From Bacteroidaceae bacterium (lineage in GTDB: Bacteria > Bacteroidota > Bacteroidia > Bacteroidales > Bacteroidaceae), in assembly GCA_017962495.1 (NCBI GenBank), contig JAGCVH010000037.1, forward strand, positions 1 to 54,933: a DNA stretch of 54,933 bases, written 5' to 3'. The translations under genes and the position numbers were made by a program. Below the pieces are notes generated by a model, which did no database searches, had not been told where the DNA came from, and saw only the letters and a list, made by a program, of their open reading frames with translations. This document shows positions 21,518 through 29,862 of this stretch, in pieces; the stretch's first letter is position 1; each line of letters starts with the position of its first letter.

Positions 21518-23716
21518 TTAGGTAGCACATTTCTTCCATCTTCCCATTTCGAGGCGTACCACCCATTTCTCTCGATACCATCTTGAGACGGTTTTTCTGA
21601 TGGCAGTCATTGATGCACCTGGTTTCAGTGCCATAAGATCCTTGTAAGAGAACTCCGTTGGCAATTGTTCGAACACAGTTTTATTTGAACCATAACGCTC
21701 ATAGCGTTCATCCGTCTTCTGGCTTTTCAACATATCGCCAAAGAACTCCACTTGTCCATGCAGACAATGTTCAGCCATCATCAGGGCGAAGTCGATGGTG
21801 TCTTCGCTTTCCGTTTCCGTTTGCGAAAGCAGGTGATGAATGACTCCACAACGGAACCCGATTACCGCTGCACGTCGTCGATACGTGTCTGTGATGTAGT
21901 CAATGTCCTTTGCCGCTTGCTGTCGTTTTTGCTCCACCCAGTTTCCGATGGCTTGACGCAGTAGTGGAGTATCAATGAATCCTTGAATCGAACTCAACAA
22001 CTGTGCAGCTTCCACGACACGTCCTTCATCCTCCTCGTTCCTGTGTCCGTAGGTAGGCATAGGAGCAAACGCCCCATCGGGCATTTCGCTTATCAACACA
22101 CGGCTCGAGAGTCCGTTCTCCACGTTGTCCCTGCGAAAGCATCGCGTCAGAGCTCCAGGTGTTCCCAGCATCGTCCAGTTGTAAGCCACGTTCACCACAC
22201 CCGATTCGGCTTGGTCCGAGTTGTAATCCTGTCCCCACTCACCCTGGTCAAATGAAAGGCGATAGATGTCGTATTTCGACGACCACGACCCCGCAGCATT
22301 TGTCTTCCTCAGTGTGTCCAGTTCTTCCCCAAAGCTGTAGAGTATATGCCCCTGTGCGTTTTTCAATCGACGAAGCAGAGTCGAACAACTCACCGTTACG
22401 GGCAACATTCTTATGAGCACCTTCGGGTCATCCGGAGCTTTCTCATTGGCCTTACGCCCTTTTCGCATTTCACGCCACTGTTCCTCTTTTAGGCGAGCGA
22501 GAGCATCGCTTTCTGCCAACGGACGTTTCCAGATGTCTATAGCCGACTTGCACACACTCTTTCCGCTTGCCTGTTCACCTACGATGATGGACATCAACCC
22601 CAGGCGCATCCGTTCACCAGTGCAGTATTCCACCTCCACGCCGTCAGCATACGCCCCAGCAATGGGCAGAACGGCACACAAGACAGGCATGTGCATCGTT
22701 TCAGGAACGCCGATGAGACTTTCCTTCAAACCTATGGGAAGGCGTTTGAAATTTGACGATTGGACGATTTCACAATTTGACGATTGTTCCTCCGTCTGCT
22801 CTTCCTCTCCCTTTAAGGGAGAGTCAGAGAGGGTCCTGATAATTTCTTGCATTTGCTTCGAGATTCCCTTGGGATTCTCTTTACAAGCCGAGTCAACGAT
22901 GCTCTGCAACTCCGTTTCGGAGAGTCCCAGACGAGGCATAATCTGCATCAATACCTCTTTCTTATTGTCGCAAATCGAGCGCAGATTCACTGCCAGTTGG
23001 TGGAGTCTGACATTCCTCTCGCCCTCCACCGGTGTTCCGCCGGTCTTCGACCAATATTCTTCGATGATTGCGCTGTAGGGGATACCGCGAAACCGCCTAT
23101 CTCCCCGCTCTTCCCCAAGGGAAGAGGGCCCCTCTCCTTTGGAGAGGGTTGGGGAGAGGTTCTTCTCTTCCCCCTCGCCCTTTAAGGGAGAGGGCTCGGG
23201 GGAGAGGGTCCGGAATATCTCATCGTCGAGAAACAATAGGTCCTCGGCTGTTGTCGTGAAGAACACTCGGGTAATATCTTTCGCACCCTTGTCGTACTCC
23301 ACACCCAGCAGGCGACTGGCCCAACGCAGGTTCTCCTCCTGCGACATCGAGGGACGGCGACGGAAGACGAGGTGGTAACCCTCGCCACGCGCACTCAGTT
23401 CCAGCATCAGCAGACCCAGTTCGTCCTTCCTCGCCAGGATGCGCTCCTTTGTGGCCTCCATCTGATCTTGGGCGATGTGGTCGATGTCCATCCCAACGCT
23501 TGTACTCAGTCGGGTCGAACCCTTCAGCGAACCATCGTCGTTGGGCAGGCATGAATAGTTCATCTGTATCAGTCGTTGCTTCAGACTCGTGTCGCCCTGT
23601 CGGATGGCGGCAACCATACTGCGCTGGCTGTTGCGGAGATTTCGGTACTCCGTGGCCGTAAGAATGGGGCGCATCATCTTCGCCCCATCCTTATAGTATA
23701 TCATGTGTACGCTCAT
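21518..23716 (-). CDS. BT4734-type N-terminal + DUF3987 primase/helicase-like protein
   Basis: A 732-residue protein. N-terminal BT4734/VirE_N-like domain about 1-165 (SVGMDIDHIAQDQM, then GLLMLELSARGEGYHLVFRR and ITRVFFTT). A DUF3987 helicase-like domain follows from about 335, with Walker A GEQASGKS and a later SFGEELDTL. The domain pair resembles primase-helicase proteins of mobile elements, yet occurs in many chromosomal copies in Bacteroides and Prevotella, usually near HU-like and smalltalk genes. Two stretches are repeat-derived: about residues 168-207 (PLKGEGEE, LSPTLSKGEGP) and about 294-327 (SPLKGEEEQ, SSNCEIVQSSNF). They join the domains and keep frame. Confidence 0.87.
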   Translation of the reverse strand: MSVHMIYYKDGAKMMRPILTATEYRNLRNSQRSMVAAIRQGDTSLKQRLIQMNYSCLPNDDGSLKGSTRLSTSVGMDIDHIAQDQMEATKERILARKDELGLLMLELSARGEGYHLVFRRRPSMSQEENLRWASRLLGVEYDKGAKDITRVFFTTTAEDLLFLDDEIFRTLSPEPSPLKGEGEEKNLSPTLSKGEGPSSLGEERGDRRFRGIPYSAIIEEYWSKTGGTPVEGERNVRLHQLAVNLRSICDNKKEVLMQIMPRLGLSETELQSIVDSACKENPKGISKQMQEIIRTLSDSPLKGEEEQTEEQSSNCEIVQSSNFKRLPIGLKESLIGVPETMHMPVLCAVLPIAGAYADGVEVEYCTGERMRLGLMSIIVGEQASGKSVCKSAIDIWKRPLAESDALARLKEEQWREMRKGRKANEKAPDDPKVLIRMLPVTVSCSTLLRRLKNAQGHILYSFGEELDTLRKTNAAGSWSSKYDIYRLSFDQGEWGQDYNSDQAESGVVNVAYNWTMLGTPGALTRCFRRDNVENGLSSRVLISEMPDGAFAPMPTYGHRNEEDEGRVVEAAQLLSSIQGFIDTPLLRQAIGNWVEQKRQQAAKDIDYITDTYRRRAAVIGFRCGVIHHLLSQTETESEDTIDFALMMAEHCLHGQVEFFGDMLKSQKTDERYERYGSNKTVFEQLPTEFSYKDLMALKPGASMTAIRKTVSRWYREKWVVRLEMGRWKKCAT
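23095..23215. repeat. Palindromic GC-rich repeat cluster inside the DUF3987 gene
   Basis: Contains CCCTCTCCTTTGGAGAGGG (inverted repeat), CCCTCGCCCTTTAAGGGAG and related words, three small hairpins in about 120 bases. A related piece, CCCTTTAAGGGAGAG, is at 22809-22823 and a TTGACGATT-rich piece at 22745-22795. Confidence 0.8.
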
Positions 23717-23756
23717 CTATATAAATAAATTTTTACTTGCGATTAAAATTTTTTGG

Positions 23757-23942
23757 AGTTAGCTTCGCTGGAGTTATCGGCCTTAGGGCCTTGGGAGTTA
23801 TCGGCTTTCAGCCTTGGGAGTTAGTGAGCTTTGCTCACGGACGATAGTTTTAGAGTATGATCCAGTCAAGTACATTCGTCCTTTTAACTCCTCTTTAACT
23901 CCTCTTTAACTCCTCTTTAACTCCCCTTTAACTCCTCTTTCG
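23757..23942. repeat. Composite dispersed repeat, copy B: hairpins after GGAGTTA, then TTTAACTCC tandem
   Basis: Four GGAGTTA words are each followed by a different small hairpin: AGC-TTC-GCT, GGCC-TTAG-GGCC, GGC-TTTCA-GCC, GTGAGC-TTT-GCTCAC. After a link like that of copy A, six CTTTAACTC words stand in tandem about 11 bases apart (23880-23940). It lies between the Rha stop and the DUF3987 start. Confidence 0.9.
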
Positions 23943-23946
23943 CGCT

Positions 23947-24630
23947 CTAGATGCGCGAAAGCAGTTGTCGGATTTCATGTTCGAACATCTCTCTCGGTGT
24001 CACGTCCACCGCCTCGCACATATCCTTCGATATGCGGACGTAGAGCGTGTAGTCGTCAGTCCCCTCGCGGACGATGCCGTGAGCCGTGCGTGCCAGCAAG
24101 TCGCGGACGGGACCGTGGTAGGGTCGGTACTCGATGAGGCGCATGGGTACGGGCATTGTGCCACCCGCGGGTACGATGAAGAACACCTGGGCACCCTTGC
24201 TTCCGCGCAGGTCGATGGTGGGGCGTCCCGTCTGCTGAGCCATCCAGCGCTCTCGCTCTGCCATCTCCAGCTGCTCCCAGCGAAGCACCAGTCGTGCGCG
24301 CGCTTCATCATTAAACTTCGTGGCGATGTACAGGGTCTCCACCTTGGTCAGTTCGTAGCAGGGGTATTCTCTCACACCTCCGTTCGGCATTTCAAGGATT
24401 CTGGATGATAGCCGAAAATTCGACCCTCGTACTTTTTCCCACGCTGGCTCCATTTTTCGGATAGCTTCCATTACGTGTTTGTGCTGCTTCCCAGTCAGCT
24501 GTGCAATCTCCAGCGAGGTCATGCGTTGCCCCTGGTTCGTCACTCCGTTGCCACTCTCTCGTGCAATTTCAAATTTTTCTTTCATTTTGTTTGAGTTGTT
24601 TGCGAGAAGAAGGTCGGATTCTTTGGCCAT
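23947..24630 (-). CDS. Rha-family phage regulatory protein
   Basis: A 227-residue protein. The Rha domain is at about 35-125: MTSLEIAQLTGKQHKHVMEA, then IRKMEPAWEKV and RILEMPNGGVREYPCYELTK, ETLYIATKFNDEARARLV. Rha proteins are prophage or element regulators that interfere with infection or development. The C-terminal 100 residues contain PMRLIEYRPYHGPVRDLL and a DYTLYVRISKDMCEAVD segment, and may be a second regulatory domain. An internal ATG (24585) is also possible. It suggests that this accessory region has a phage or mobile-element history. Confidence 0.85.
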   Translation of the reverse strand: MAKESDLLLANNSNKMKEKFEIARESGNGVTNQGQRMTSLEIAQLTGKQHKHVMEAIRKMEPAWEKVRGSNFRLSSRILEMPNGGVREYPCYELTKVETLYIATKFNDEARARLVLRWEQLEMAERERWMAQQTGRPTIDLRGSKGAQVFFIVPAGGTMPVPMRLIEYRPYHGPVRDLLARTAHGIVREGTDDYTLYVRISKDMCEAVDVTPREMFEHEIRQLLSRI

Positions 24631-24758
24631 TTACTCGAGAACATCTTCCTCACTCCAACTCAGGTTAATAATTTAATAAGGTATAGATCTCTGTGAGAAT
24701 CACAATGCAAAGTTACGCACTCCCACTGGGGGGCTTCCTATACTCCATATGGACTCCA

Positions 24759-24802
24759 TAAAAAAAAGATGAGCATCCCACCACGAAGGCAGAATGCTCA
24801 TC
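24759..24802 (-). terminator. Terminator after the leftward gene pair at 24829-25673
   Basis: GATGAGCAT (24768-24776) pairs with ATGCTCATC (24794-24802); on the minus strand eight or so T follow. Confidence 0.85.
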
Positions 24803-24828
24803 ATTGTATTCCGTTGTAGGTCAGCGGT

Positions 24829-25218
24829 TTACTTACTGTTATAAATATCTTGATGTTTTTGCTTCAAATCATCGAAAATCTGTGTTTGCTTTTCATAGCT
24901 AACGGCTGCACTCATGCTGGTCGACAGGTCTTTGGCGTAGCCTGAGAGGTCCACGTTGAACGCCCTTCCCAGCGCCTCGAAGTAGTCCTGCTTGGTCAGT
25001 TTCCCACCTCCGGCGCGCTCCACCATTCCCAGTTCGTAAACGGCATTTGCGACTCGAATGAAATCAATCTTGTTGCCCCTCTTCTGCACGAGGGCAATGG
25101 GGCTCTCGGAGGCCACAGGCTCCGATTCCTCCTTCATGTACTTCTGCTCCACATTGCCGAACACGCTGCCGAACAAATTGTTCACCACAGCCTGCTGGCT
25201 CGATTCTTTCTTTTCCAT
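24829..25218 (-). CDS. Hypothetical protein (129 aa) beside the Rha gene
   Basis: No recognised family. The N-terminus is polar (MEKKESSQQAVVNNLFGSVF). The second half is well organised: NKIDFIRVANAVYELGMVE, KLTKQDYFEALGRAFNVDLS and GYAKDLSTSMSAAVSYEKQT, then KQKHQDIYNSK. The C-terminal part recalls the end of RteC-like or CTn-encoded proteins of Bacteroides, but the match is weak. A GTG three codons upstream, overlapping the previous stop, is also possible. With the next upstream gene it forms a two-gene unit ended by the hairpin at 24759-24802. Confidence 0.65.
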   Translation of the reverse strand: MEKKESSQQAVVNNLFGSVFGNVEQKYMKEESEPVASESPIALVQKRGNKIDFIRVANAVYELGMVERAGGGKLTKQDYFEALGRAFNVDLSGYAKDLSTSMSAAVSYEKQTQIFDDLKQKHQDIYNSK

Positions 25219-25223
25219 TGTTC

Positions 25224-25673
25224 TCACTCCTTATAGCCAATGTTTTTTGTTCCAATGTTTTGCAATACGTTTCCCATTGCCGTCCCGTTGAGGGTTCCGA
25301 TATTCACCACAACAGCCCCCACGCCGTCGGCCTCCTCCATCTCCTTCACCTTGCGCTTCACGTCGCGCTGCAGCTTTCGTGCCGTCTCCTTCTTCAGTAG
25401 CGGCTCGAACACCTTGCGAGTCTGGTCGCGCACAGCCGCGTCCTCGTTGCTCGCTATCAGGTCCACCACATTGTCATACGTCACGCGCCCCGTCCAGTCA
25501 TCGTTGCGATACTTCGCAAGTTCCTCTTCCAGTTCAGCAATACGCCGTTTCTGTTTCTCCAGATCACCAAACAAGAAACCGAGCATCATCTCCAGTCCGG
25601 CCTTCACATCTATGGTGGTCTCATCCTCTCGCAGGGGCCTGTTTCCCCCCATTCCATTACGAATTGTTCCCAT
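25224..25673 (-). CDS. Hypothetical coiled-coil protein (149 aa)
   Basis: No recognised family. Residues about 30-58 form a heptad-like coil (DLEKQKRRIAELEEELAKY); a second helical stretch, KKETARKLQRDVKRKVKEME, is highly charged. The tail is glycine/asparagine-rich with near-repeats of 'NIGT' (VVNIGTLNGTAMGNVLQNIG). It stands directly before the 129-aa gene (5 bases apart), so the two are probably co-transcribed and may interact. Confidence 0.7.
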   Translation of the reverse strand: MGTIRNGMGGNRPLREDETTIDVKAGLEMMLGFLFGDLEKQKRRIAELEEELAKYRNDDWTGRVTYDNVVDLIASNEDAAVRDQTRKVFEPLLKKETARKLQRDVKRKVKEMEEADGVGAVVVNIGTLNGTAMGNVLQNIGTKNIGYKE

Positions 25674-26054
25674 TGTAAAATCACAGTTTTAAAAGTCAAT
25701 CAACTATATTCGTTTCATTCTCATTGTCAGCCAGTTAGCGCACGGAACGGCCAATCGTGTCCCCATGGCAACTTCCTGATTTTTAATCGGTTAAACAATC
25801 TTTCTACCTTCTATTGAGGATGCAAAGACATCGTCTTATCGCACCACAAGTCTGCGGGTAAGCGAGAGCAATGTCAAGCTTGTTTGAACATTGCCGAGCG
25901 AGAGCAGACTCGCCATGTGTTATCGAGCAAAGCGAGTAGAGAGTGAATTGTTCAGTCTCGTCAGAGGTGTTTTGCATCTCAAACACATGGCAAAATTAGG
26001 AAAAACCCCTGTCTTCTGCAAGCAAAAACGCAACTATTTTTAAGGAAATTTCAG
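25674..26054. other. Non-coding spacer with a dispersed repeat
   Basis: About 380 bases without a convincing gene. 25857-25965 (TAAGCGAGAGCAATGTCAAG, TTGCCGAGCGAGAGCAGACT, ending GAATTGTTC) shares word order with 35835-35940. Several short inverted repeats occur in it. Confidence 0.65.
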
Positions 26055-26090
26055 GGCAAAAAAGAGCCCCGAAAACATGAGTTTCGGAGC
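26055..26090 (-). terminator. Terminator of the restriction operon
   Basis: On the minus strand GCTCCGAAAC pairs with GTTTTCGGGGC around a 4-base loop and is followed by six T. It lies 37 bases after the stop of the alpha-CTD-like gene. Confidence 0.8.
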
Positions 26091-26126
26091 ATCAATTAGT
26101 TATGCGTTTTTTGTTAAAGGAGATGA

Positions 26127-26618
26127 TTAATCATCACTTTTTTCCAATTTTTTTTTGGCCATTTCAGCCGCAGCCTCCGCTTTCGCCTTCTTCCACTCCC
26201 TCATTTCCTCTACAATCAGGGCTTTGGCATCGGTGTCCCATTCCAGTCCCAGGCTCTTCACCATACGGTCCAGTTCATCGGCGGTCACGCGTCCCGCATT
26301 ACGGAATTTCAGGACATCATTTTTTCTAAACCCTATCAGGTCGCCCACCGTTTCCACCCGTGCACCAGTCAAGACACTCTTTGCACGTCGCGACAGGACC
26401 ATCTCCTCCAGCCTAGTCCTCAGCAGTTTCGTTTTCTCCGAGCACTCGTTAGAGAACTCCCACTCCTCAATCCAAGCCTCTCTCACCTCCTCCTGTGCCC
26501 TAAAGAACGACACCAGACTACCGTCAGGCATCATTATGTGAGGTTTCAACCCGTTTTTCTCCAAAACCTCCATTGCCTCCAGCACTTCTTCCCTATTCTT
26601 CAGTCCGTATTTTACCAT
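26127..26618 (-). CDS. Stand-alone RNA polymerase alpha-CTD-like protein
   Basis: A 163-residue protein. Residues about 66-127 match the C-terminal domain of RNA polymerase alpha: LRTRLEEMVLSRRAKSVL, then ETVGDLIGFRKNDVLKFRN and AGRVTADELDRMVKSLGLEW. By hand alignment to Escherichia coli alpha, R78 falls on R265, the main UP-element contact, while K298 is replaced by V. The N-terminal 60 residues (with PDGSLVSFFRAQEEV) are not alpha-like; the C-terminal 30 are a charged helix. It lies 11 bases after hsdR and is the last gene before a terminator. It may bind DNA near the operon or act with the polymerase. Unusual in a restriction operon. Confidence 0.8.
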   Translation of the reverse strand: MVKYGLKNREEVLEAMEVLEKNGLKPHIMMPDGSLVSFFRAQEEVREAWIEEWEFSNECSEKTKLLRTRLEEMVLSRRAKSVLTGARVETVGDLIGFRKNDVLKFRNAGRVTADELDRMVKSLGLEWDTDAKALIVEEMREWKKAKAEAAAEMAKKKLEKSDD

Positions 26619-26629
26619 TGTATTATTGT

Positions 26630-29600
26630 TTATTCATTATTTTCCGCTGCCTGCGGCAACTCTGAGGCTGTGTGACCAAACAACTCAATGTAAGTAGCCT
26701 TACTGTTCGCCATCTCCTCTTCGTCGCTCCACTCCTCGCATTGCTTCAGCACGATGTCCATAGCGTGTTGTGCTTCTTCTGGAGGATAGTTATACTTCTT
26801 CAGCAGTCGCTTCACCATCTTTCTCATGCCAGCCCTTGCCGATTCCTTCCTTTGCCAGTCGATGGTGCGATTCTTTCGCAGAGCGTCGGTCAGTTCCTTT
26901 GTCATAGCCACCAGTTGGTCGTTCTCGTACATGTCCCTGACGGCCTGAGGGCGTGTCAGCGCATCGTAGAAGGCCTTCTCCTCCTCCGTCAGTCCCAGTT
27001 CGTTGCCCTGCTCTTCTGTCTCCCTGATTTGCTTTGCCAAAGCCAGCAATTCCTCTATCACTTCTTCGTTGGTTAGCATACCCTTCAGGTAGTTGTTCAG
27101 GACTTCATTCATCATCTCCGAGAACTTCTGACTCTGCACCAGATTCTTGTGCTGGAAGGTCCTGACTTTGTCCTTCAGCAGGCTTTCCAGTATCTTTATG
27201 CTGATGTTCTTCTCCTTCATGCGAGCCAGTTCACTCAGGAAGGATGGGTCGTTGAGCGAGAACTCCCTTCCCACATTCTGGAACAGGTTTATTACGCCCT
27301 CGCTCTTCACGCTCTGCTTCATCAGTTCGCGTATGCGTCTGTCGATGTCACGTTTCGTGATATTCCCTTTCCCACCAAGCCTGATGAGTGTCACACGCAC
27401 CGTCTCAAAGAAGGCCTGTTCCCATCGTTGCGACTCAGTAAGCAGACTTCTACACAGGGTTATGCTCTGATGCAACAGCGTAGCATGCTTTATGAAATCT
27501 GCCTTCTGCTGCTGCTTGTCGAGTGCCAGCATGAAGTTGGCGCCACCTTTGATAATGTCGGCTCTGCTGAGGTCTGTGGCATCCCTGAATCGGGAGTAGT
27601 CAAAGCCGTGCATGAGGTCGCGACAAATCTCCAGTTCCGTCTGGAACTTCTCTAATGCTACGCCCTTGACGTCGGGATCGCCGTAGCGTTGGCGGTCGTT
27701 CAGCGTGTAGGCTTTCATTGCCTCCTTCAGGGCTTGGGCAATACCTATGTAGTCTACCACCAATCCACCGACCTTGCCTTTGAACACACGATTTACACGG
27801 GCTATGGCTTGCATCAGGTTGTGGCCGTTCATGGGTTTGAACACATACATTGTGGCTAGCGAAGGCACATCGAAGCCTGTCAGCCACATGTCCACCACGA
27901 TGGCTATCTTCATGGGGTCGTCGTCGTCCTTAAACTTCCTGGCCAACTCCTGTTTGTATTGCTTGTTGCCAATGATGTCGCGCCACTCCTCTGGGTCATT
28001 GTTGCCACTCGTCATCACGCACTTCACCTTCTCCGTCCACCCTGGTCGCAACTCCAGCAGTCGCTTGTATATCTTTATGGCTATGGGGCGACTGTATGCC
28101 ACTATCATGGCCTTGCCTGTGAGTTCCTGTTCGCGGTAGTTTTCGTAGTGCTTCAGGATGTCCTGCACCAGCGAGTCTACGGTTTCGTCGGCACCCAGCA
28201 GTTCCTCCAAGTGCGACAGGTCGCGCTTGCTCTTCTCTATCTGGTCGCTTCCAGCACCTTCCTGCTCCAGCAGTTCATATTCTTTGTCGATGAGTTCCAG
28301 CGCCTCCTCGTTCAGTCTCAGGTTGATGACGCGACTCTCGTAGTACACCGGCACGGTGGCTTTGTCCAGCACGCTCTGCGTCATATCGTACACATCGATG
28401 TAGTCGCCAAACACCTCCTTCGTGTTGCGGTCTCTCAGTTCCACCGGTGTACCTGTGAATCCCACAAACGAGGCGTGGGGTAGTGAGTCGTGGATGAGTC
28501 GCGCTGTGCCGATGCTTATCTTTCCCGTTTCGGGGTTCACACGCTCTTCGAACCCATATTGTCCGCGATGGGCTTCGTCGCTCATCACTATGATGTTTCG
28601 CCTTTCGGACAGGGGTGCGTCATATTCCTCAAACTTGGCTCTGCCGAGTTCTTTCTGCACCTCGGCTGAGCAAGCGAGCTCGCTCCGCTCTCGGTTGGGG
28701 AGGAACTTTTGCATCGTGGTGAAGATGATGCCGTTTGCCGCTCTTCCCTCCAGCAACTCACGCAAGTGTTCTCTCGAGTGGGCTTGCACGGGGACCTGTC
28801 TCAGGAAGTCCTTGCATCGGGCGAACTGTCCGTAGAGTTGTTCGTCCAGATCGTTGCGGTCTGTGATGACTACGATTGTGGGCTGCACCACAGCCGATTG
28901 CAACAGGTGGGCGTAGAACACCATCGAGAGGCTCTTTCCCGAGCCCTGCGTGTGCCAGAACACACCTATCTTGCCGTCGCCAGTTACAGCCTCACGCGTG
29001 CGTTCTATGGCCTTCCTGACGGCAAAGTATTGGTGATAGGCGGCCAGTATCTTGGCGTCGCCACTCTCGTCCTTGTTGAAGCAAATGAAGTTCTTCAGGA
29101 TGTCCAGCAAATGCTCCTTCTGGAACATTCCCTCGAAGAACACATCATAGTCCACAGCCTCCTTGCTCTCGTACACACCATCCTTCGATTTCCATTGCAT
29201 ATAGCGGTCCTCGCTGGCGGTGATGGTTCCTGCCTTCGACTCCGTCATATCGCTCATCACGCAGAAGGCGTTGTAGGTGAACATCGAAGGTATCTCCTTC
29301 ATGTAGTTCTTCAGTTGTCGGTAGGCGGCGCTGGCGTCAGTGTCCTCGCGTGATGGCGATTTCAGTTCCATCAGCACCACAGGCAGTCCGTTGAGGAAGA
29401 CGATGAGGTCGGCCCGCTTCTTCGAGTGCTCCACATAGGTCCACTGGTTCACAAGGAGGAAGTCGTTGCGCTCCACATTGTCGAAGTCCACCAGATACAC
29501 GATGTCGTGCTTCAACTCCCGTCCGTCGTGATAGGTCACCTCAATGCCGTGTTGCAGGTAGTCCATGAAGAGTTCGTTGTTCTGCACCATGTTTCCTGCC

Positions 29601-29833
29601 TCTATGCGGCACACCTTGCGCTCTGCCTCCTCCAGTGCTGCTGCATGTAGCGTGGGGTTCAGCACCTTCAGCATGTGACGCAGGCGTTTGAGGAAGTAGG
29701 GGTGGAAATAATCGTTCTCCACAAAGTCGCTCTGGGCTTCCCGTCCACTCAGGTAGTTGTAGCCCAACTGCTCTGTGAAGAGTTCGATGAGCGCCTTCTC
29801 GTAGCTGTCTTCTATGAATTGGTTTGTGCTCAT
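26630..29833 (-). CDS. hsdR: Type I restriction enzyme, R subunit
   Basis: A 1067-residue motor and nuclease subunit. N-terminal PD-(D/E)xK nuclease: D142 in KKRADLIVFLNG and E156-x-K158 in VVLMELKSP. SF2 translocase: Walker A TQGSGKS (295-301), DEAH box in MSDEAHRGQYG, motif III FTGTPVELRD and the late YVFKPMNGHNLMQAIARVNR. A helical C-terminal region binds the methylase core. Intact and of normal size, so restriction should be active. With hsdM and hsdS present on the same strand the system looks complete. It is preceded by the broN-fic gene (29 bases away) and followed by the alpha-CTD-like gene. Confidence 0.97.
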   Translation of the reverse strand: MSTNQFIEDSYEKALIELFTEQLGYNYLSGREAQSDFVENDYFHPYFLKRLRHMLKVLNPTLHAAALEEAERKVCRIEAGNMVQNNELFMDYLQHGIEVTYHDGRELKHDIVYLVDFDNVERNDFLLVNQWTYVEHSKKRADLIVFLNGLPVVLMELKSPSREDTDASAAYRQLKNYMKEIPSMFTYNAFCVMSDMTESKAGTITASEDRYMQWKSKDGVYESKEAVDYDVFFEGMFQKEHLLDILKNFICFNKDESGDAKILAAYHQYFAVRKAIERTREAVTGDGKIGVFWHTQGSGKSLSMVFYAHLLQSAVVQPTIVVITDRNDLDEQLYGQFARCKDFLRQVPVQAHSREHLRELLEGRAANGIIFTTMQKFLPNRERSELACSAEVQKELGRAKFEEYDAPLSERRNIIVMSDEAHRGQYGFEERVNPETGKISIGTARLIHDSLPHASFVGFTGTPVELRDRNTKEVFGDYIDVYDMTQSVLDKATVPVYYESRVINLRLNEEALELIDKEYELLEQEGAGSDQIEKSKRDLSHLEELLGADETVDSLVQDILKHYENYREQELTGKAMIVAYSRPIAIKIYKRLLELRPGWTEKVKCVMTSGNNDPEEWRDIIGNKQYKQELARKFKDDDDPMKIAIVVDMWLTGFDVPSLATMYVFKPMNGHNLMQAIARVNRVFKGKVGGLVVDYIGIAQALKEAMKAYTLNDRQRYGDPDVKGVALEKFQTELEICRDLMHGFDYSRFRDATDLSRADIIKGGANFMLALDKQQQKADFIKHATLLHQSITLCRSLLTESQRWEQAFFETVRVTLIRLGGKGNITKRDIDRRIRELMKQSVKSEGVINLFQNVGREFSLNDPSFLSELARMKEKNISIKILESLLKDKVRTFQHKNLVQSQKFSEMMNEVLNNYLKGMLTNEEVIEELLALAKQIRETEEQGNELGLTEEEKAFYDALTRPQAVRDMYENDQLVAMTKELTDALRKNRTIDWQRKESARAGMRKMVKRLLKKYNYPPEEAQHAMDIVLKQCEEWSDEEEMANSKATYIELFGHTASELPQAAENNE

Positions 29834-29862
29834 AATGTCGTTACTTGTTGATTGCCCAAGAC

